This document shows positions 1-11,395 of a stretch of DNA of 64,000 bases, one piece after another. Both the position numbers and the translations under genes were made by a program. Every line of letters begins with the position of its first letter. Position 1 is the stretch's first letter. The stretch comes from Girardinichthys multiradiatus (lineage: Eukaryota > Chordata > Actinopteri > Cyprinodontiformes > Goodeidae): assembly GCF_021462225.1 (NCBI RefSeq), contig NC_061804.1:6494740-6558739 (forward strand), in the 5' to 3' direction. A model generated the notes under the pieces. The model saw only the letters and a list, made by a program, of their open reading frames with translations. It made no database searches and was not told the DNA's origin.

Positions 1-423
1 TTCATTATCATTTTGTCTTATACATACCTGACATTGTGCTTTGCATTCAGCAGTGCCTGAAAAAACGTGCTTGCTTCTTTCAAGAAGCTTGGAGATATAA
101 GACTCGATGAGATTTTGGTATTTGGGAATAAGAATTTCTGGGGCCTGGGCTGTGTTTGGAAGGAGAACTTTGGAAATGTGTTAAATGTGCAGCAATTCCT
201 ACCTACGTTTGTGCTTAGCTAGCTCTTAGTGTGGGCTTTGCAAATTTGATAGAAGAACCTAGTCCCTCTAGGAAGTGCAAGTAGAACATGCATAACTGAA
301 ACTCCATAAAAAATAAAACAAAATTCAAATATTTATTGTAAAAACTAGTGATCCTAGTTTATTTTACAGCTATTTATAAAAATTGCTATTTCCCTGAAGG
401 CTTTCTCATTTGATCCTTAAAGG
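1..423. other. unassigned flanking sequence
   Basis: AT-rich sequence with no coding frame, RNA gene or repeat boundary that I can recognise. It ends at the CCAT target duplication of the ~2-kb repeat that begins at 428. Confidence 0.5.
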
Positions 424-427
424 CCAT

Positions 428-2409
428 TTTCGTTGTCCGATGAGCTAACCCCTCCCTCCTACTTCCCTATGTCTAAAGGGATTGCTCAATCCAGCTCTCC
501 ATCCAACGGGTCCGGACTTCCCTAAACCTGAAAGGTCTTACTTAGCAGGTTTACTGAAAGTTCTGTTTAAGCTGGTGTTGGGAAATGACTCGCCTAGCCT
601 CTGACATCCTTCATACAAAAGTCTCACCCTTCTTCAACTGGAGGTCCAGGCGACCGAGTAGCCTATCGCAGTCATTCACACTTTCAACAGTCACTTTTGT
701 TCGGCTGCTCATTCCCTAATTTTACAACTGGCTCTTGGTAAACGGGCTAGGTTAATTTTAGTGGCTCGGCACGAGCCCCAAGGGCGCTGTTTTAACAAAC
801 TTGGCAAAGGCAACCTATAAAAACCTCCTAAAATATCTCAGAACCAGGCAACAAGACTTTTTACCACCAATAAAAAACCAAAAATACAGTGACTCAAATA
901 ACTGAATGTCCACGATTTAACTAGAATTTAATATGCTTTCTTTAATTAGTAACGCTTTTGCAGGGGTCAGTAACAGCTTAAATTCAGCAACACAAAATAA
1001 TTTCAATAATAGAAATGAATCTATCAACTCAACCTGTCTTACCCTGATGCTGTGGGTTTGGAGAGGCTTTGAAGACGGAGTCTCATCCATGCACCTGATG
1101 GAGAAGATTCTTCTGGTAACAACGAGTGGTTTCTTGAAGGAAATACGACTTAATCTTCAGTTTTCTTCCTTTAGGTGGCAGGCCCTGATGCTCCAGGCTT
1201 TGATGGTTAAACAGGATCTTTGTGGTTATATGTCTCGGAAGACCGTAGTTTCCAGAGGCTGAAGAGTTGAAGGAAACCCGGAGACATAAATAAGGCTGAT
1301 TCAGGACTTCCAGAAGCTTGAAACTTAGAGCAATCAGCTGTTCACCGATCAAGTTCACTTCTGTTGTTTGGATAAAAAGGCTTTAGATGAAATCAGATTC
1401 TTAATCTTGAGGCACAGTCCTTTCTGGGCCCACGGGTTGATCTTCTTTTTTATTGCAGTCGATCAGTGGGGCTGTGTCTCTGTTCCTTTTCCATCTAAGC
1501 TTATTTTCTCCGTCCGATCTTGTTCGCTGGTCTTCTGCAAGGAAACAACCCCGTTCCCTCCTTCAGCATTGCTTTTATGGTGCTTGATGCTTTCACCAGT
1601 CAGCCCCTTATTAGGCTTCTCAGTTATTGCGCAACCTATTCAGCTCAGCTTCTTGGTTATTGCTCAGTACTTTAGTCATGGTCATTGTGACCTACTGATG
1701 CTGTTTTCCGGCCTTGGAGATGCCGATAATAGCCACGCAGCTGGCTGTAGTCGCATCCTCCCTTCCTCTCGTTAGCTTTCAAAAGGTTCGCTGTCAGCAT
1801 GCAGCTGGCTCTCGTCACTCCTAGTCATCCTGCATTTCTTTCCCTAATCTGCTCAGTTTTAAACTTTACACAGTATTACACATTCCATTCTTCAGCTTTC
1901 AGCATTTACTTTAAAACACAGTTACAAAACCATCACTTCATTCTTTTTATTCATGCTTCACAAATGATTAACGTTATATCTCTTTCATATATAGCTGATT
2001 GAGAATGTCAAACCTTAATGTTTTTCCTCTAATTCTCAGTTCTTACCCACATTTCAATCATACATATTTTAACTTGTTAATCAAAGGTTAGTAATTTCAT
2101 TTAATACATGTGAAAGAATGTAAAATCATGAAACATCATTTCTTTGGATATGCTTGTTTATATTTTTGAAAAAGATAAGACAGATAACATGTGGCAGATA
2201 ATATGTGGCTCCACACAGGCCTCTCCAGTCTCTCAGCTCCAGAATATGAGAACATGCTTGTTTCACTCTCCACTGCTTCAACTGTGTATTTTAATAATTA
2301 CTGCATGGATTACACATAAGGATATTTATTGTAACTTTTATGGAATTAACTATGAGCAGGTACTGAATGTTGCATGGATTAAATTGAAAGATCTCATCTT
2401 ATTTTGACA
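428..2409. mobile_element. unclassified ~2-kb repeat, copy 1 (4-bp TSD CCAT)
   Basis: This segment is similar over its whole length to 32687-34641 in the same orientation. Homology begins exactly at TTTCGTTGTCC and ends exactly at TTTTGACA in both copies. Copy 1 is flanked by CCAT at 424-427 and 2410-2413, so it is a discrete insertion. On the plus strand it has a TATA-like CTATAAAAACC near 813 and an AATAAA near 869, which would suit an LTR with a long U5, but the left end is TT rather than TG. There is no coding frame that both copies share and no obvious terminal inverted repeat. It may be a solo LTR of an unusual retroelement or a non-autonomous DNA element; the class is undecided. Confidence 0.8.
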
Positions 2410-2413
2410 CCAT

Positions 2414-4489
2414 CCAAATTTGCTTGGACGTGCAGACCTACAGGCAGATGAATATCAGTAGACCCTAGTTACAGAATCAGCAGTATAAATAATTCATATT
2501 TTCTTAGCCACATAACTGCCTACAAATAGCTCAGTTTAAATACCAACTGAGTTTGTGTGGTCATGTGAAAATTCAGCATCTTTCCATGTGACAAAAGTTC
2601 TACAACATGTCTTAATAAGGCATCATGGGATTTGTTAGGGATAGGGTCCAGGTGGATAAATGGACTGTGACTTTGAATTTTTTTGTTTGTTATTTAGTAA
2701 AGCATCACTTTATGTTTTACCAAACTAGAATATTCAAGAGATCACTTTCAGACATTTCCAGACACTTTGAGACAAATCTAGACTTGTCACTATGGGGTCA
2801 AACCCAAAATGACAGGTTCACAACTTGGAATTAAGACAGTGCTTTTGCTATAGTGGCTTTGATACATGTTTCATTTCCACTTCGAACAAAAATAAAGAAA
2901 ATGTGTGTTTTGTTTGTTATGACAATGCTTCTGGGCAATAGATCCTTTTTATTTCCCCTTAAATGGTGCCACATTTGTAAGGGAAATGCAGCAAAGAGGA
3001 GCTTGTGGTTTGTGCCTATAAAAAACTCTTAGCCTATAACAGCGGAGTGTCGTTTTTAAAGGTTTTGCAGTCAACCAAACAGGACCAGCTTCAGAAAATT
3101 GATGGTCCAACTGATTTTTTTTTGTTAAACCACTTCAGGGAGATTTAATAAACTATTTCTCTTTTTTATATTTGTTCATATGACACAATGGTTTGTTTGA
3201 GTTATTTTTCTTGGGTTCTTGTTCAAACCCTTTATGCAGTTATTGTATTGCTACCACTGCAATATTTTTCAGATGAAATGCATATGAGAGCATTTAATTT
3301 ATTATGTAGCCCTGAGCTTGAATGAATAAGACTTTATGAAAAATGGGATGAAAATGAAACAAAAACATGTAAGATTTTCTTGGGCTTTGTTAGAAAATCA
3401 CATTTGGCCACAAATTTTTGAATGAAATTTGCATCTATTTGATGACTCTATACTCTGGGTGTATTTGTATGTTTAACAGCAGCTTGGCGAGCTGCATTCA
3501 CCCCAGCAGTCAATTCTTATTTCTACTTGAAAAGGAGGAGGAAGGAAAAAAGGCAGCAGGAGGGTGATCCGACAGTATTAGGAGCTCGTGAATAACTGTC
3601 TGTGCCAACGGGCAGATTACCAGATAATGTTTTCATGTACTATCAGTGAGAGCCTCACTTTCATTGAGCACAGGGCTCAACTTGAACAGAGTGTCTCTAT
3701 TGTAGCTTGGAGGCAAAAGTTCCCCAAGCCCACGCTGAAGAAACTGAATTTTTAGCTGTTCTGCAAAGACGAGCGCAGAGTGTAATAAGCCCTCACTGGT
3801 TTATTCTGTTTCAGCTGCAGGAAACAAAAACACAAACCATTGAGAGATAGAGAGGGACAAAACAAGATGCGCACTGACAGCAGAAAACAGACTGGAGCAC
3901 AGCAGCATTATACCAAAAATGTAAAAACTGGAGGCAAATGTGTGAAAAATAATGCATGAAAATTGTTTTTTTCAGAGTAACAAGCTTGCATCTCACTTAA
4001 GCACAGAGTGAGAACATATGGTTTGTTTTTCTGATGCATTTATATTAGTTCTAAGTGGTTTGTTTGAGATCTGGTCTTTTTGAAATGGATAAATGCCAAA
4101 TGCTACTGGATATTTATAAGGGGGGCAGAAAGGAAGCACAGCAAACAACTAACTGAACACTGAATTGGACAGGAGGAACACTTCTGGTGATGGGATAATC
4201 TTACCTTGTTGTCCTCTTCATTCATGTTAGAAGAAGGTTTTGCACACATGAAAAAGCTTTTGTTGCCCTTTAGCACACCGTGTCATAACAGACTGAACCA
4301 GTTACTGAACAGTTACCCTTACATTTCATCATGGGTGGCTGTTTATGCTTTGAAACACTGGGAGATTCCTGACCCAAGGTTTAATGGGGCCCTAGGAGCA
4401 CCAACCACCACAGCATCACACCTTCTCAACTGTTTGCTCACTGCACATTTAGGTGACCATTTAGCTAACAATTATTGAATGCACTGATT
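2414..4489. other. intergenic, no recognised gene
   Basis: Mostly AT-rich unique-looking DNA. The block at about 3478-3640 is less AT-rich and has purine-rich runs, but no frame, splice pattern or repeat end identifies it. The short open frames here show no recognisable domain. Confidence 0.4.
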
Positions 4490-4494
4490 GTTAG

Positions 4495-5189
4495 TGTTAT
4501 GGTTTGGAGTGTGAGTTTGCTTGAGGTGTTTGTTTGAACTTGCAGATCTTCCACCTGGGGGCGTGGTCTGGGCAGAGTGTTGCAATCACACCTGAATGCA
4601 ACCATCTAATATCATACTTAAGAAGTTGTCTGACCTTCCCTCATCACCTGATGGTCAACCATACTGGTTAGATTGCAAGGCAAATACTAACCTTCTAAGG
4701 ATCCTTTTGAGAGTTCTCCATAATTTCCAGAGCCAAAGTTCAGAGAAGACTCACCTTATCATAACTCAGATTACTCAAACAACTATTATTTTCCAAGCTA
4801 CATTCTGATCCAACTCAAGAACCTCCTGGTTAACTCTCCAGTTCCACTGTCATCTCCCACAGCTCCTTCATCTCTGTATGCTCTATCAGCCACTCACCTG
4901 CCGCTCCACAACACCAATCCCCCTGGAAAGCATGCAGCATCTCACCTCCAAGCCAGACTGGAACCTCTCCCTCTGAACCACCTACTTCCTGCAGACACAG
5001 TAAGCTTCAGATCATCCTCTTATCCAAACATCACCTTCATTCATAACACTTTAGAACTAACTCACACTATCCTCCCTACAGACAACCAGTTAATGACCGT
5101 TGTCTCCTTAATAAACTTTAAATGCTGTCTTTCTTGACCCCAATTGTTTTTCCTGCTTTTGGGTCATAAACTTATCTCTAAACATGACA
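4495..5189. mobile_element. probable solo LTR (TSD GTTAG/GCTAG)
   Basis: The segment begins TGTTATGGTTTGGAG and ends CTAAACATGACA, the TG...CA form of LTRs. It is flanked by GTTAG (4490-4494) and GCTAG (5190-5194), a 5-bp duplication with one mismatch. A TTGGGTC motif lies about 30 bp before the 3' end, as in the gypsy-type LTRs elsewhere in the window, and an AATAAA lies at about 5110. No internal retroelement genes adjoin it, so it reads as a solo LTR left by LTR-LTR recombination. Confidence 0.7.
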
Positions 5190-5194
5190 GCTAG

Positions 5195-5615
5195 ACATGT
5201 TAATCACTTTGGTTATTTATTAAATGAATGCAATATCCAGCCAAAGTATTGATATCAAATTGGCTTTTTAACATTTTGCAAGGTCGCAACCACAAATCTA
5301 TTGTATGTTCATGGGATCTTACATGATAACCCAACATAGAGTAGTGCATAACTAAAGAGGACAAAAAAGGATACATGTGTAGAAGGTGTGGCATAGATTT
5401 GTATTTAGCCCCTCTGAGTTAATACGTCATGGGCTATGGGTCTTTCGCTGCATTTACAGCAGCATGTCTTTTGGGGCATTCCCCTTCCAGCTTTGCACAT
5501 CTAATGGCTACGTTTTTTTTTTTGCCCTTCTTTGCAAAATAGCTCAAACTCAGTCAGATGGAATGAAGATCTAAACAACAGTTTCAAGTATTGTCAGAGA
5601 TTTTAAATGAATTAA
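5195..5615. other. intergenic, nothing recognised
   Basis: AT-rich sequence between the solo LTR and a decayed Tc1-like fragment. The open frames at 5200-5394 (minus) and 5386-5574 (plus) have no recognisable domain. Confidence 0.4.
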
Positions 5616-5619
5616 GGAT

Positions 5620-6130
5620 CAGGACTTAATGGACCATTCTAACATGAGTCAGTTGTATGTTTAGGGTTGTTGTCCTGCTGGAAGCTTGACCTCTGCCACT
5701 GTCTCAAGTCTTTTGCATCCTCTAACATGTTTTCATTCAACATTTCCCTTTTTTTAACTTCATCTTCCCCTCAGGTCTAAACAGCTTCCTTATCCCTGCT
5801 TAAGGAAAAGCATCCACACAGCATGATGCTGCCACCACCATGTTTCACTGTAGAACGGTCGTTTTAGGGTGTTGTGTAGTGGTTTTCAACCACAACTAAA
5901 CGTTGTCCTTCCAAGAGATCCTTTCACTTGAGCTGTGGTCCATAGAAGCTCCTCTAGAGCCACCATGGACTGCTTAGCTGATTCTCTGATTAATCCTTTC
6001 ACTGTCAGTTTAGGGTGGATGGCCATGTCTTGGTAGGTTTACAGTTGGGCCATACTTTTTCCATTTTTATTGAGCAGTTCTCTGTTCAGAAAGCTTGGCA
6101 GATAACTAAGCCTGCTTAAAACGTCAGCTG
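5620..6130 (-). pseudogene. decayed Tc1-like transposase fragment
   Basis: Read on the minus strand, 5800-5870 encodes a block of the form VKHGGGSIMLCGCFS, close to the conserved segment between the first and second catalytic aspartates of Tc1-family transposases. Reading frames around it are broken by stops and frameshifts, and no terminal inverted repeats are recognisable. It is an old fossil insertion. Confidence 0.65.
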
Positions 6131-6365
6131 TTGGTCTGAATTTTATTTAGGGGCATCAGAGTAAAGGGGGCTAAAAGTAAATGCACATTAAACTTTAAAA
6201 GATTCATTGAAAAAACACTTTTTAAATGACAGCAGCTGTTCCTGTTCCTCTATTTATTGTCTAAGAGTGTAGGTATAATAATTTAACAACAACAAAAAAT
6301 CATAAAACAAACATCAGGGTGCATCCAGAACATATGGCAAAATCAACATAAAATCAACGTTTGTC

Positions 6366-6620
6366 TTGCAATCTCCAGATCTAAACCGTATAGAAAGACT
6401 AAAGACTATTTTTTTCCGAGCTGAAAAATACAGTGAGAGGAAGAAGAAGAGGACACAGGATGCTGGACATTCTAGAGATTTTGCAAAGATAAATATTCAA
6501 AGATTCGTCCCTGTTTGCTTCAAACTTGTGAAATGCGATAAGAAAAGACACAGGGCTGTCCATTCTGCAAAAGGGGTTAGTGAGAGGTATGTTGCAGCTG
6601 AAACACAGAATCATTAGACC
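6366..6620 (+). pseudogene. possible Tc1-like transposase C-terminal remnant
   Basis: The plus-strand frame starts QSPDLNRIERLK, resembling the SPDLNPIENLW motif that carries the third catalytic residue of Tc1 transposases. The C-terminal part (VCFKLVKCDKKRHRAVHSAKG) resembles the usual end of such proteins. The rest has diverged. It may belong to the same fossil as its neighbours or to a separate copy. Confidence 0.45.
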
Positions 6621-6639
6621 ATACAATGCTTTCACAATT

Positions 6640-7110
6640 GATTAATGTCCAATTTTGGTGAGCCTGTGTGAACTTTAGCCTCAGCTTCCTGTTTTACCAG
6701 ACAGAAGTGGCTCCTGGTGTTGTTTTCTGCTGCTGCAGCCCATCTGCTTCAAGGTTCCACATGTTATACATTCTGAGATGGTGCTCTCCATACTGTCGTT
6801 GTAAAGAGTTATTATTTAGGACACTGTAGGCTTTGTTTTTTTTAGGCAGAGAGATGGTTGTTTGTGAAAATCCTGGTAGGTCAGCAGATTCTGAAATACT
6901 CAGACCAGCCCATCTGGCAACCACAACCCCATAATACATTCAAAGTTACTTAGATGCCCTTTTTTCCCTATCCTGTGCTTGCTTTAAACTTCACCAAGTT
7001 GTTTATACCACACACGAATGCCTTAAATGAGCTCAGTTTCTCCCAAGTGATTGGCTGTTTTTATGTTAACAACCTGTTGGACAGGTTTACATGATAAAAT
7101 GGTTGGTGAA
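6640..7110 (-). pseudogene. Tc1/mariner-superfamily remnant with N-terminal HTH
   Basis: The minus-strand frame 6694-6939 contains ARWAGLSISESADLPGFSQ followed by TTIS, which looks like the N-terminal helix-turn-helix of a fish Tc1-like transposase. The frame then runs into a conserved tail ending near GATSVW. The high-coordinate end (about 7075-7105, GGACAGGTTTACATGATAAA) looks like a degenerate terminal repeat of the same family. Catalytic blocks are missing. Confidence 0.6.
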
Positions 7111-7373
7111 TCTACACTGCAGTAAAATTTAGATACATTTTAAGACTTTTTACACACGGTGCCAAAAGGAGTGAAGGGTTCTGCTTGTGTAGTGGAAGTA
7201 CAACCACCTCATTCAACATGTGCGTCCACAAGGCATGCTCTGTGTCTGCTGACATTCATTTAGCGTTTTTGCTGATTTGTTTGGGCATGATTTAGTTCTT
7301 GTGTATTTGTAACGTTACCACTACATTCTTACTCACCACAGTTTTTTTAAATGACAAAGATGGTCTATCCAGC
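7111..7373. other. intergenic
   Basis: About 260 bp of AT-rich sequence between the Tc1 remnant and the ~1.9-kb LTR. Nothing further recognised. Confidence 0.35.
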
Positions 7374-7946
7374 TGTTGTGACTATGAATCATCTGAGAAT
7401 ATTATTTAATATTTAATATTAATATTTTATCAAATAATATTTCGGTCTGTTAAGGGTTGTCCTGTGAATACCAACCCAGTAAGGCGATGGTATTAGGATA
7501 AAATAGAAAGGTGTGAGTCAAGCTCTGACATGAACAGGAAAACTCTGCACACACATGGAATGAATTCACACAATTTCTTAAAATACAATAATTTATTAAC
7601 AAAAATAAGTCAACTTAAAGTCAAACATATTTCAATCAACAAACTCTTTACTATGCTAAAACAATCCAACTAAACTACCAAGCAGAATTAAAGAATGGGG
7701 AAGACTAATAGGCTATGTACAATATAAACAAGTTGATTAAAGATGATTGGAAATCATGACCAAAAAGAGTGATGCAACATTACCATGCAATGTTTATGTT
7801 TGAGAACCAAGGATTATCTTGAAGAATCTGGTAAATGAAGTTAAAAGTCTTGGAACTAACTTAGGCAATAATCAGCAAACGTTTAGACAACCCTTCACAA
7901 TGCAAGATCAGATAAAATATTATTTTAATAAAATAATGTTTTAAAT

Positions 7947-9010
7947 CCCTCGTGATGCCCTGTGGGTGGTGCTCCAGGAGTATGGAATCGGTGGCTCTTT
8001 ACTAGGGGCCATCCGGTCTCTGTACAAGCGGAGCAGGAGTTTGGTTCACATTGCCGGCACTAAGTCGGACCTGTTCCCGGTGCATGGTGAACTCCGGCAC
8101 GGCTGCCCTTTGTCACCGGTCCTGTTCATAACTTTTATGGACAGGATTTCTAGACGCAGCCAAGGGCCGTAGGGGGTCTGGTTTGGGGACCAGAGGATTT
8201 CGTCTCTTCTTTTTGCAGATGACGTGTTCCTGCTGGCCCCATCTAGCCAAGACCTACAGCATGCACTGGGGCGGTTTACAGCCGAGTGTGAAGCAGCTGG
8301 GATGAAGATCAGCTCCTCCAAGTCCGATGCCATGGTTCTCGACTGGAAAAGGGTGGCTTGTCCTCTTCAGGTTGGAGGGGAGTTCCTGCCTCAAGTGGAG
8401 GAGTTTAAGTATCTCAGGGTCTTGTTCACGGGTGAGGGAAGAATGGAGCGGGAGATCGACAGACGGATCGGTGCGGCGCTGTTCCGGTCCGTTGTGGTGA
8501 AGAGAGAGCTGAGCCAAAAAGCAAAGCTCTCGATTTACCCGTCGGTCTACGTTCCTACCCTCACCTATGGCCATGAACTTCGGGTCATGACCGAAAGAAC
8601 GAGATCCCAGATACAAGCGGCTGAAATGAGCTTCCTCCGTAGGGTGGCCGGGCACTCCCTTAGACATATGGTGAGGAGCTCGGCCATCCGGGAGGAGCTC
8701 GGAGTAGAGCCACTGCTTCTCCACATCGAGAGGAGCCAGTTGAGGTGGCTCAGGCATCTATACCGGATGCCTCCTGGACGCCTTCCTCAGGAGGTGTTCC
8801 AGGCACGTCCCACCGGGAGGAGGCCCAGGACACGGCCCAGGACACGCTGGAGGGACTATGTGTCTCGGTTGGCCTGGGAACGCCTTGGGCTCCCCCCGGA
8901 GGAGCTGCAAGAGGTGTCTGGGGAGAGGGACGTCTGGGCGTCTCTGCTGAGTCTGCTGCCCCCGCGACCCGGTCCCGGATAAAGCGGAAGACGACGAGTA
9001 CGAGTACGGG
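7947..9010 (+). mobile_element. 5'-truncated RTE/Rex3-like LINE (TSD AATGTTTTAAAT)
   Basis: The insertion is bounded by a perfect 12-bp duplication, AATGTTTTAAAT at 7935-7946 and 9011-9022. The empty site is seen in copy C near 40908-40922, where the sequence is uninterrupted. The insert carries the second half of a LINE reverse transcriptase and ends in GCGGAAGACGACGAGTACG, the same 3' end as the LINE at 53850-56576. 5' truncation plus a long target duplication is the signature of target-primed reverse transcription. Confidence 0.9.
7954..8982 (+). pseudogene. RTE-type LINE reverse transcriptase, C-terminal half
   Basis: One frame runs through the segment with a single in-frame TAG at 8170-8172. 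It starts inside the RT palm (VPRDALW..LQEYGI), passes an LRHGCPLSPVLF block and reaches the catalytic FADD at 8212-8223. The thumb and a C-terminal domain follow (PTLTYGHELRVMTERTR, RSQLRWLRHLYRMPPGRLP), and the protein ends PPRPGPG. The endonuclease and the RT N-terminus are missing because of 5' truncation, so the copy cannot be autonomous. The clade (RTE/Rex3-like) is judged from the APE endonuclease of its partner at 53850-56576 and general resemblance. Confidence 0.8.
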
Positions 9011-10186
9011 AATGTTTTAAATAATGATCTGCTGAATAAAACCAACCTTCTGGATGACCATTTCTCAATGGTGTCTAATTAGCTGCCTTTATTTATTGAA
9101 ATAATATTTGGATAAACATTATTAAGGGAGAATTTTGGAAACGAGCCAAATCATTCTGGAGAAATGGGGCTTAATGGTGTTTACTTAGTTATCAAATCTA
9201 GTAAATGATGTTTAGGGACTATTATTTACTGGATTGAAGACTAAACCTTTCTGGGTAAATATTATTTAGCACCAGAATCAAACACACACCTTTAAAATAC
9301 CATTAATAAAAGGGTTAAAATGCATAAACGTGGACGGCACGTTATGAGCAATCTTCTGTGTTTAAAATCACCCTTCAAGTAAAGTTTGACTTGACTTAAA
9401 AACACACAAACACAGAACACAAACAGGGCACGTGTGCTGCAGATAGCCTGCTAGCACTAAGATAGCTGAGTTTCACACAAACAAAACCAAACTTCATAGA
9501 ATGAAAACGTTCAGATCATTTCATCCTAACTGTTAATCAGCCCAAACCTAACCTCATGAACTGTGGTAAGGAATGTTGTCCAAAAGACGATGAAGTTTGA
9601 AGAAGGTATCCACAGTGAACAAAGGGTTAGCTTCCCGCTAACCTCCAGCTGTGGATGAAAACGGCTCGTTGTGTCTGCCAACCACACTGCGCGTTAACAC
9701 GGTGGTGCGGTCTGTTGTCTTCCTTCCAGACTGGGAGACTGCTCCGCTCAGCTTCGTAGAGACTGCGTCTCTGTAGGGAACTTCTCTGGGACAGTTCACA
9801 GAGAAAGTAAGCAACTCTTACACCTTGATTTCCCCGTTCATGAATGAAAATACCGGATACACAGACAGTATTTCATTTGTACTTAACTTTGCATATGATC
9901 GATGATCGTATGACATCCTTGGATCCAGTTGAAGAGTTTATTTCTGTTTGCCAGCAAAGAGACATCAGCGTGCTTGTCTCCCCTATCCGGTCCCTTTCGA
10001 AGGCCGTGTGGAAGAGGGCGGATGTAGCAATAGCTGTACTTTTATTTGGGTAGTGGCATCACAGGAAGTCTGCAGTTATCCCGTTTCCTGGCTCTGCCGG
10101 AAGAAGGTTAATGCACTTTATTTTGAAAGTTCCAGAAACGTCCGTACCAGAGTTTAATGTTGAAATCCATGGCTGTGGGTCCCAAC

Positions 10187-10988
10187 GGGAGTTAAGTTAG
10201 TCTTGGAACCAACTTAGGCAATAATCAGCATACCTTTGGACAACCATTCACAATGCAAGATCAGATAAAATATTATTTTAATAAAATAATGTTTTAAGAA
10301 TGATCTGCTGAATAAAACCAACCTTCTGGATGATTAATTCTCAACAGTGTCTCATTAGCTGCCTTCATTTATTCAAATCATATTTAAAGAAATATTATTA
10401 AGGGAGTATTTTGGAAAAGAGCCAAATCTTTCCAGAGAAATGGGGCTTAATGGTGTTTACTTAGTTATCAGATTTAGTAAAATAATGTTTAGGGACTATT
10501 ATTTAATACCTTGCAAACTAACAACCTTTCTGGGTAAATATTCTTTAGCAGGCAAGCACATGTTCTAAGCTGTTTTCTAAGCAGTTAGCAGTTAAAGCTA
10601 ACAAAAGAAGCTGATAGCTTAGCACCAGAATCGAACACACACCTTTAAAATACCGTTAATAAAAGGGTTAAAATGCATAAGCGTTATGGCCAATCTTCTG
10701 TGTTTAAAATCACCCTTTAAATAAAGTTTGTCTTAACTTTAAAAACACACAAACACCGAACACAAAGCTGAGCATGTGTGCTGCAGATAGCCTGCTAGCA
10801 CCAAGATAGCTGAGTTCAACACAAACAAAACCAAACTTCATAAAATGAAAAACGTTTAGATAATTTCATCCTAAATATCTCTCTATTACTCTGCCCAAAC
10901 ACCTAACCTCGTATGAACCATGCTGAGGAGTTGTCCGGGCGACGACAAAGTTTAAAGAAAGCTCTGTGAACAAAAGGTTAGCTTCCAT
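10187..10988. mobile_element. ~1.9-kb LTR family, partial copy B
   Basis: Starting in GAGTTAAGTTAGTCTTGG, this segment repeats the interior of copies A (from about 7835) and C (from about 40812). It includes the AGATCAGATAAAATATTATT block and GTTAAAATGCATAAGCG. Homology is lost after AAAAGGTTAGCTTCC. It lacks both LTR ends and follows copy A head-to-tail with no spacer. Confidence 0.75.
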
Positions 10989-11383
10989 GCCTGCTAACTG
11001 TTTGTGTTTATGCATTTGTCATAGGCATAAGCTACATCAATCAAAAGACTGTGTGATATTAATCTCTTTGCTCACAGAATATCTACCTTTGCATGCTCAA
11101 AGGTCCAGTGTGAACTGGGGAAGAGGTCTTTTCGATATGCCACTCCAGTTGCAGAATATCTTAAGTCTTAAGGAACTGGTTCTGCTTAACACTTTGAAAA
11201 GGACCTGAAAGTATGTCCCATTGTAGATGCCTTTAAGTCTTGTGCTTATGTTTATTGTATGCGGTAATGTTTAAAATTGTGTCTGAAACCATTTTTGTGC
11301 TGCTGCCAAGATCCCCTTTCAAAAGAGATATATAATCTGAGATTGTGTTACCTGGGTAAATACAGGTCAAATAAAATGAAAAT
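10989..11383. other. intergenic
   Basis: No gene or repeat recognised. The frame overlapping this stretch has no domain. It ends at the first SINE target duplication. Confidence 0.35.
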
Positions 11384-11395
11384 GATAAAAACAAA

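Larger units (their letters stand above)
7374..10186. mobile_element. ~1.9-kb LTR family, copy A, split by an RTE LINE
   Basis: The sequence begins TGTTGTGACTATGAATC, matching the start of the solo LTR at 40346, and runs to GTGGGTCCCAAC, one base short of the expected CAACA terminus. It follows copy C throughout apart from the nested LINE at 7947-9010. The first ~60 bp include a palindromic AT tract (ATTATTTAATATT...). Without the LINE and its extra target copy the length is about 1.74 kb. No matching target duplication was found, because the 3' end runs straight into partial copy B. Confidence 0.75.

Noticed and set aside
1368..1775. 135-aa frame that might be a small membrane protein
   Set aside because: It lies inside the ~2-kb repeat and is not kept in the second copy.
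8254..9068. Long minus-strand frames opposite the RTE LINE
   Set aside because: They are shadows of the plus-strand RT coding sequence; the RT motifs are all on the plus strand.
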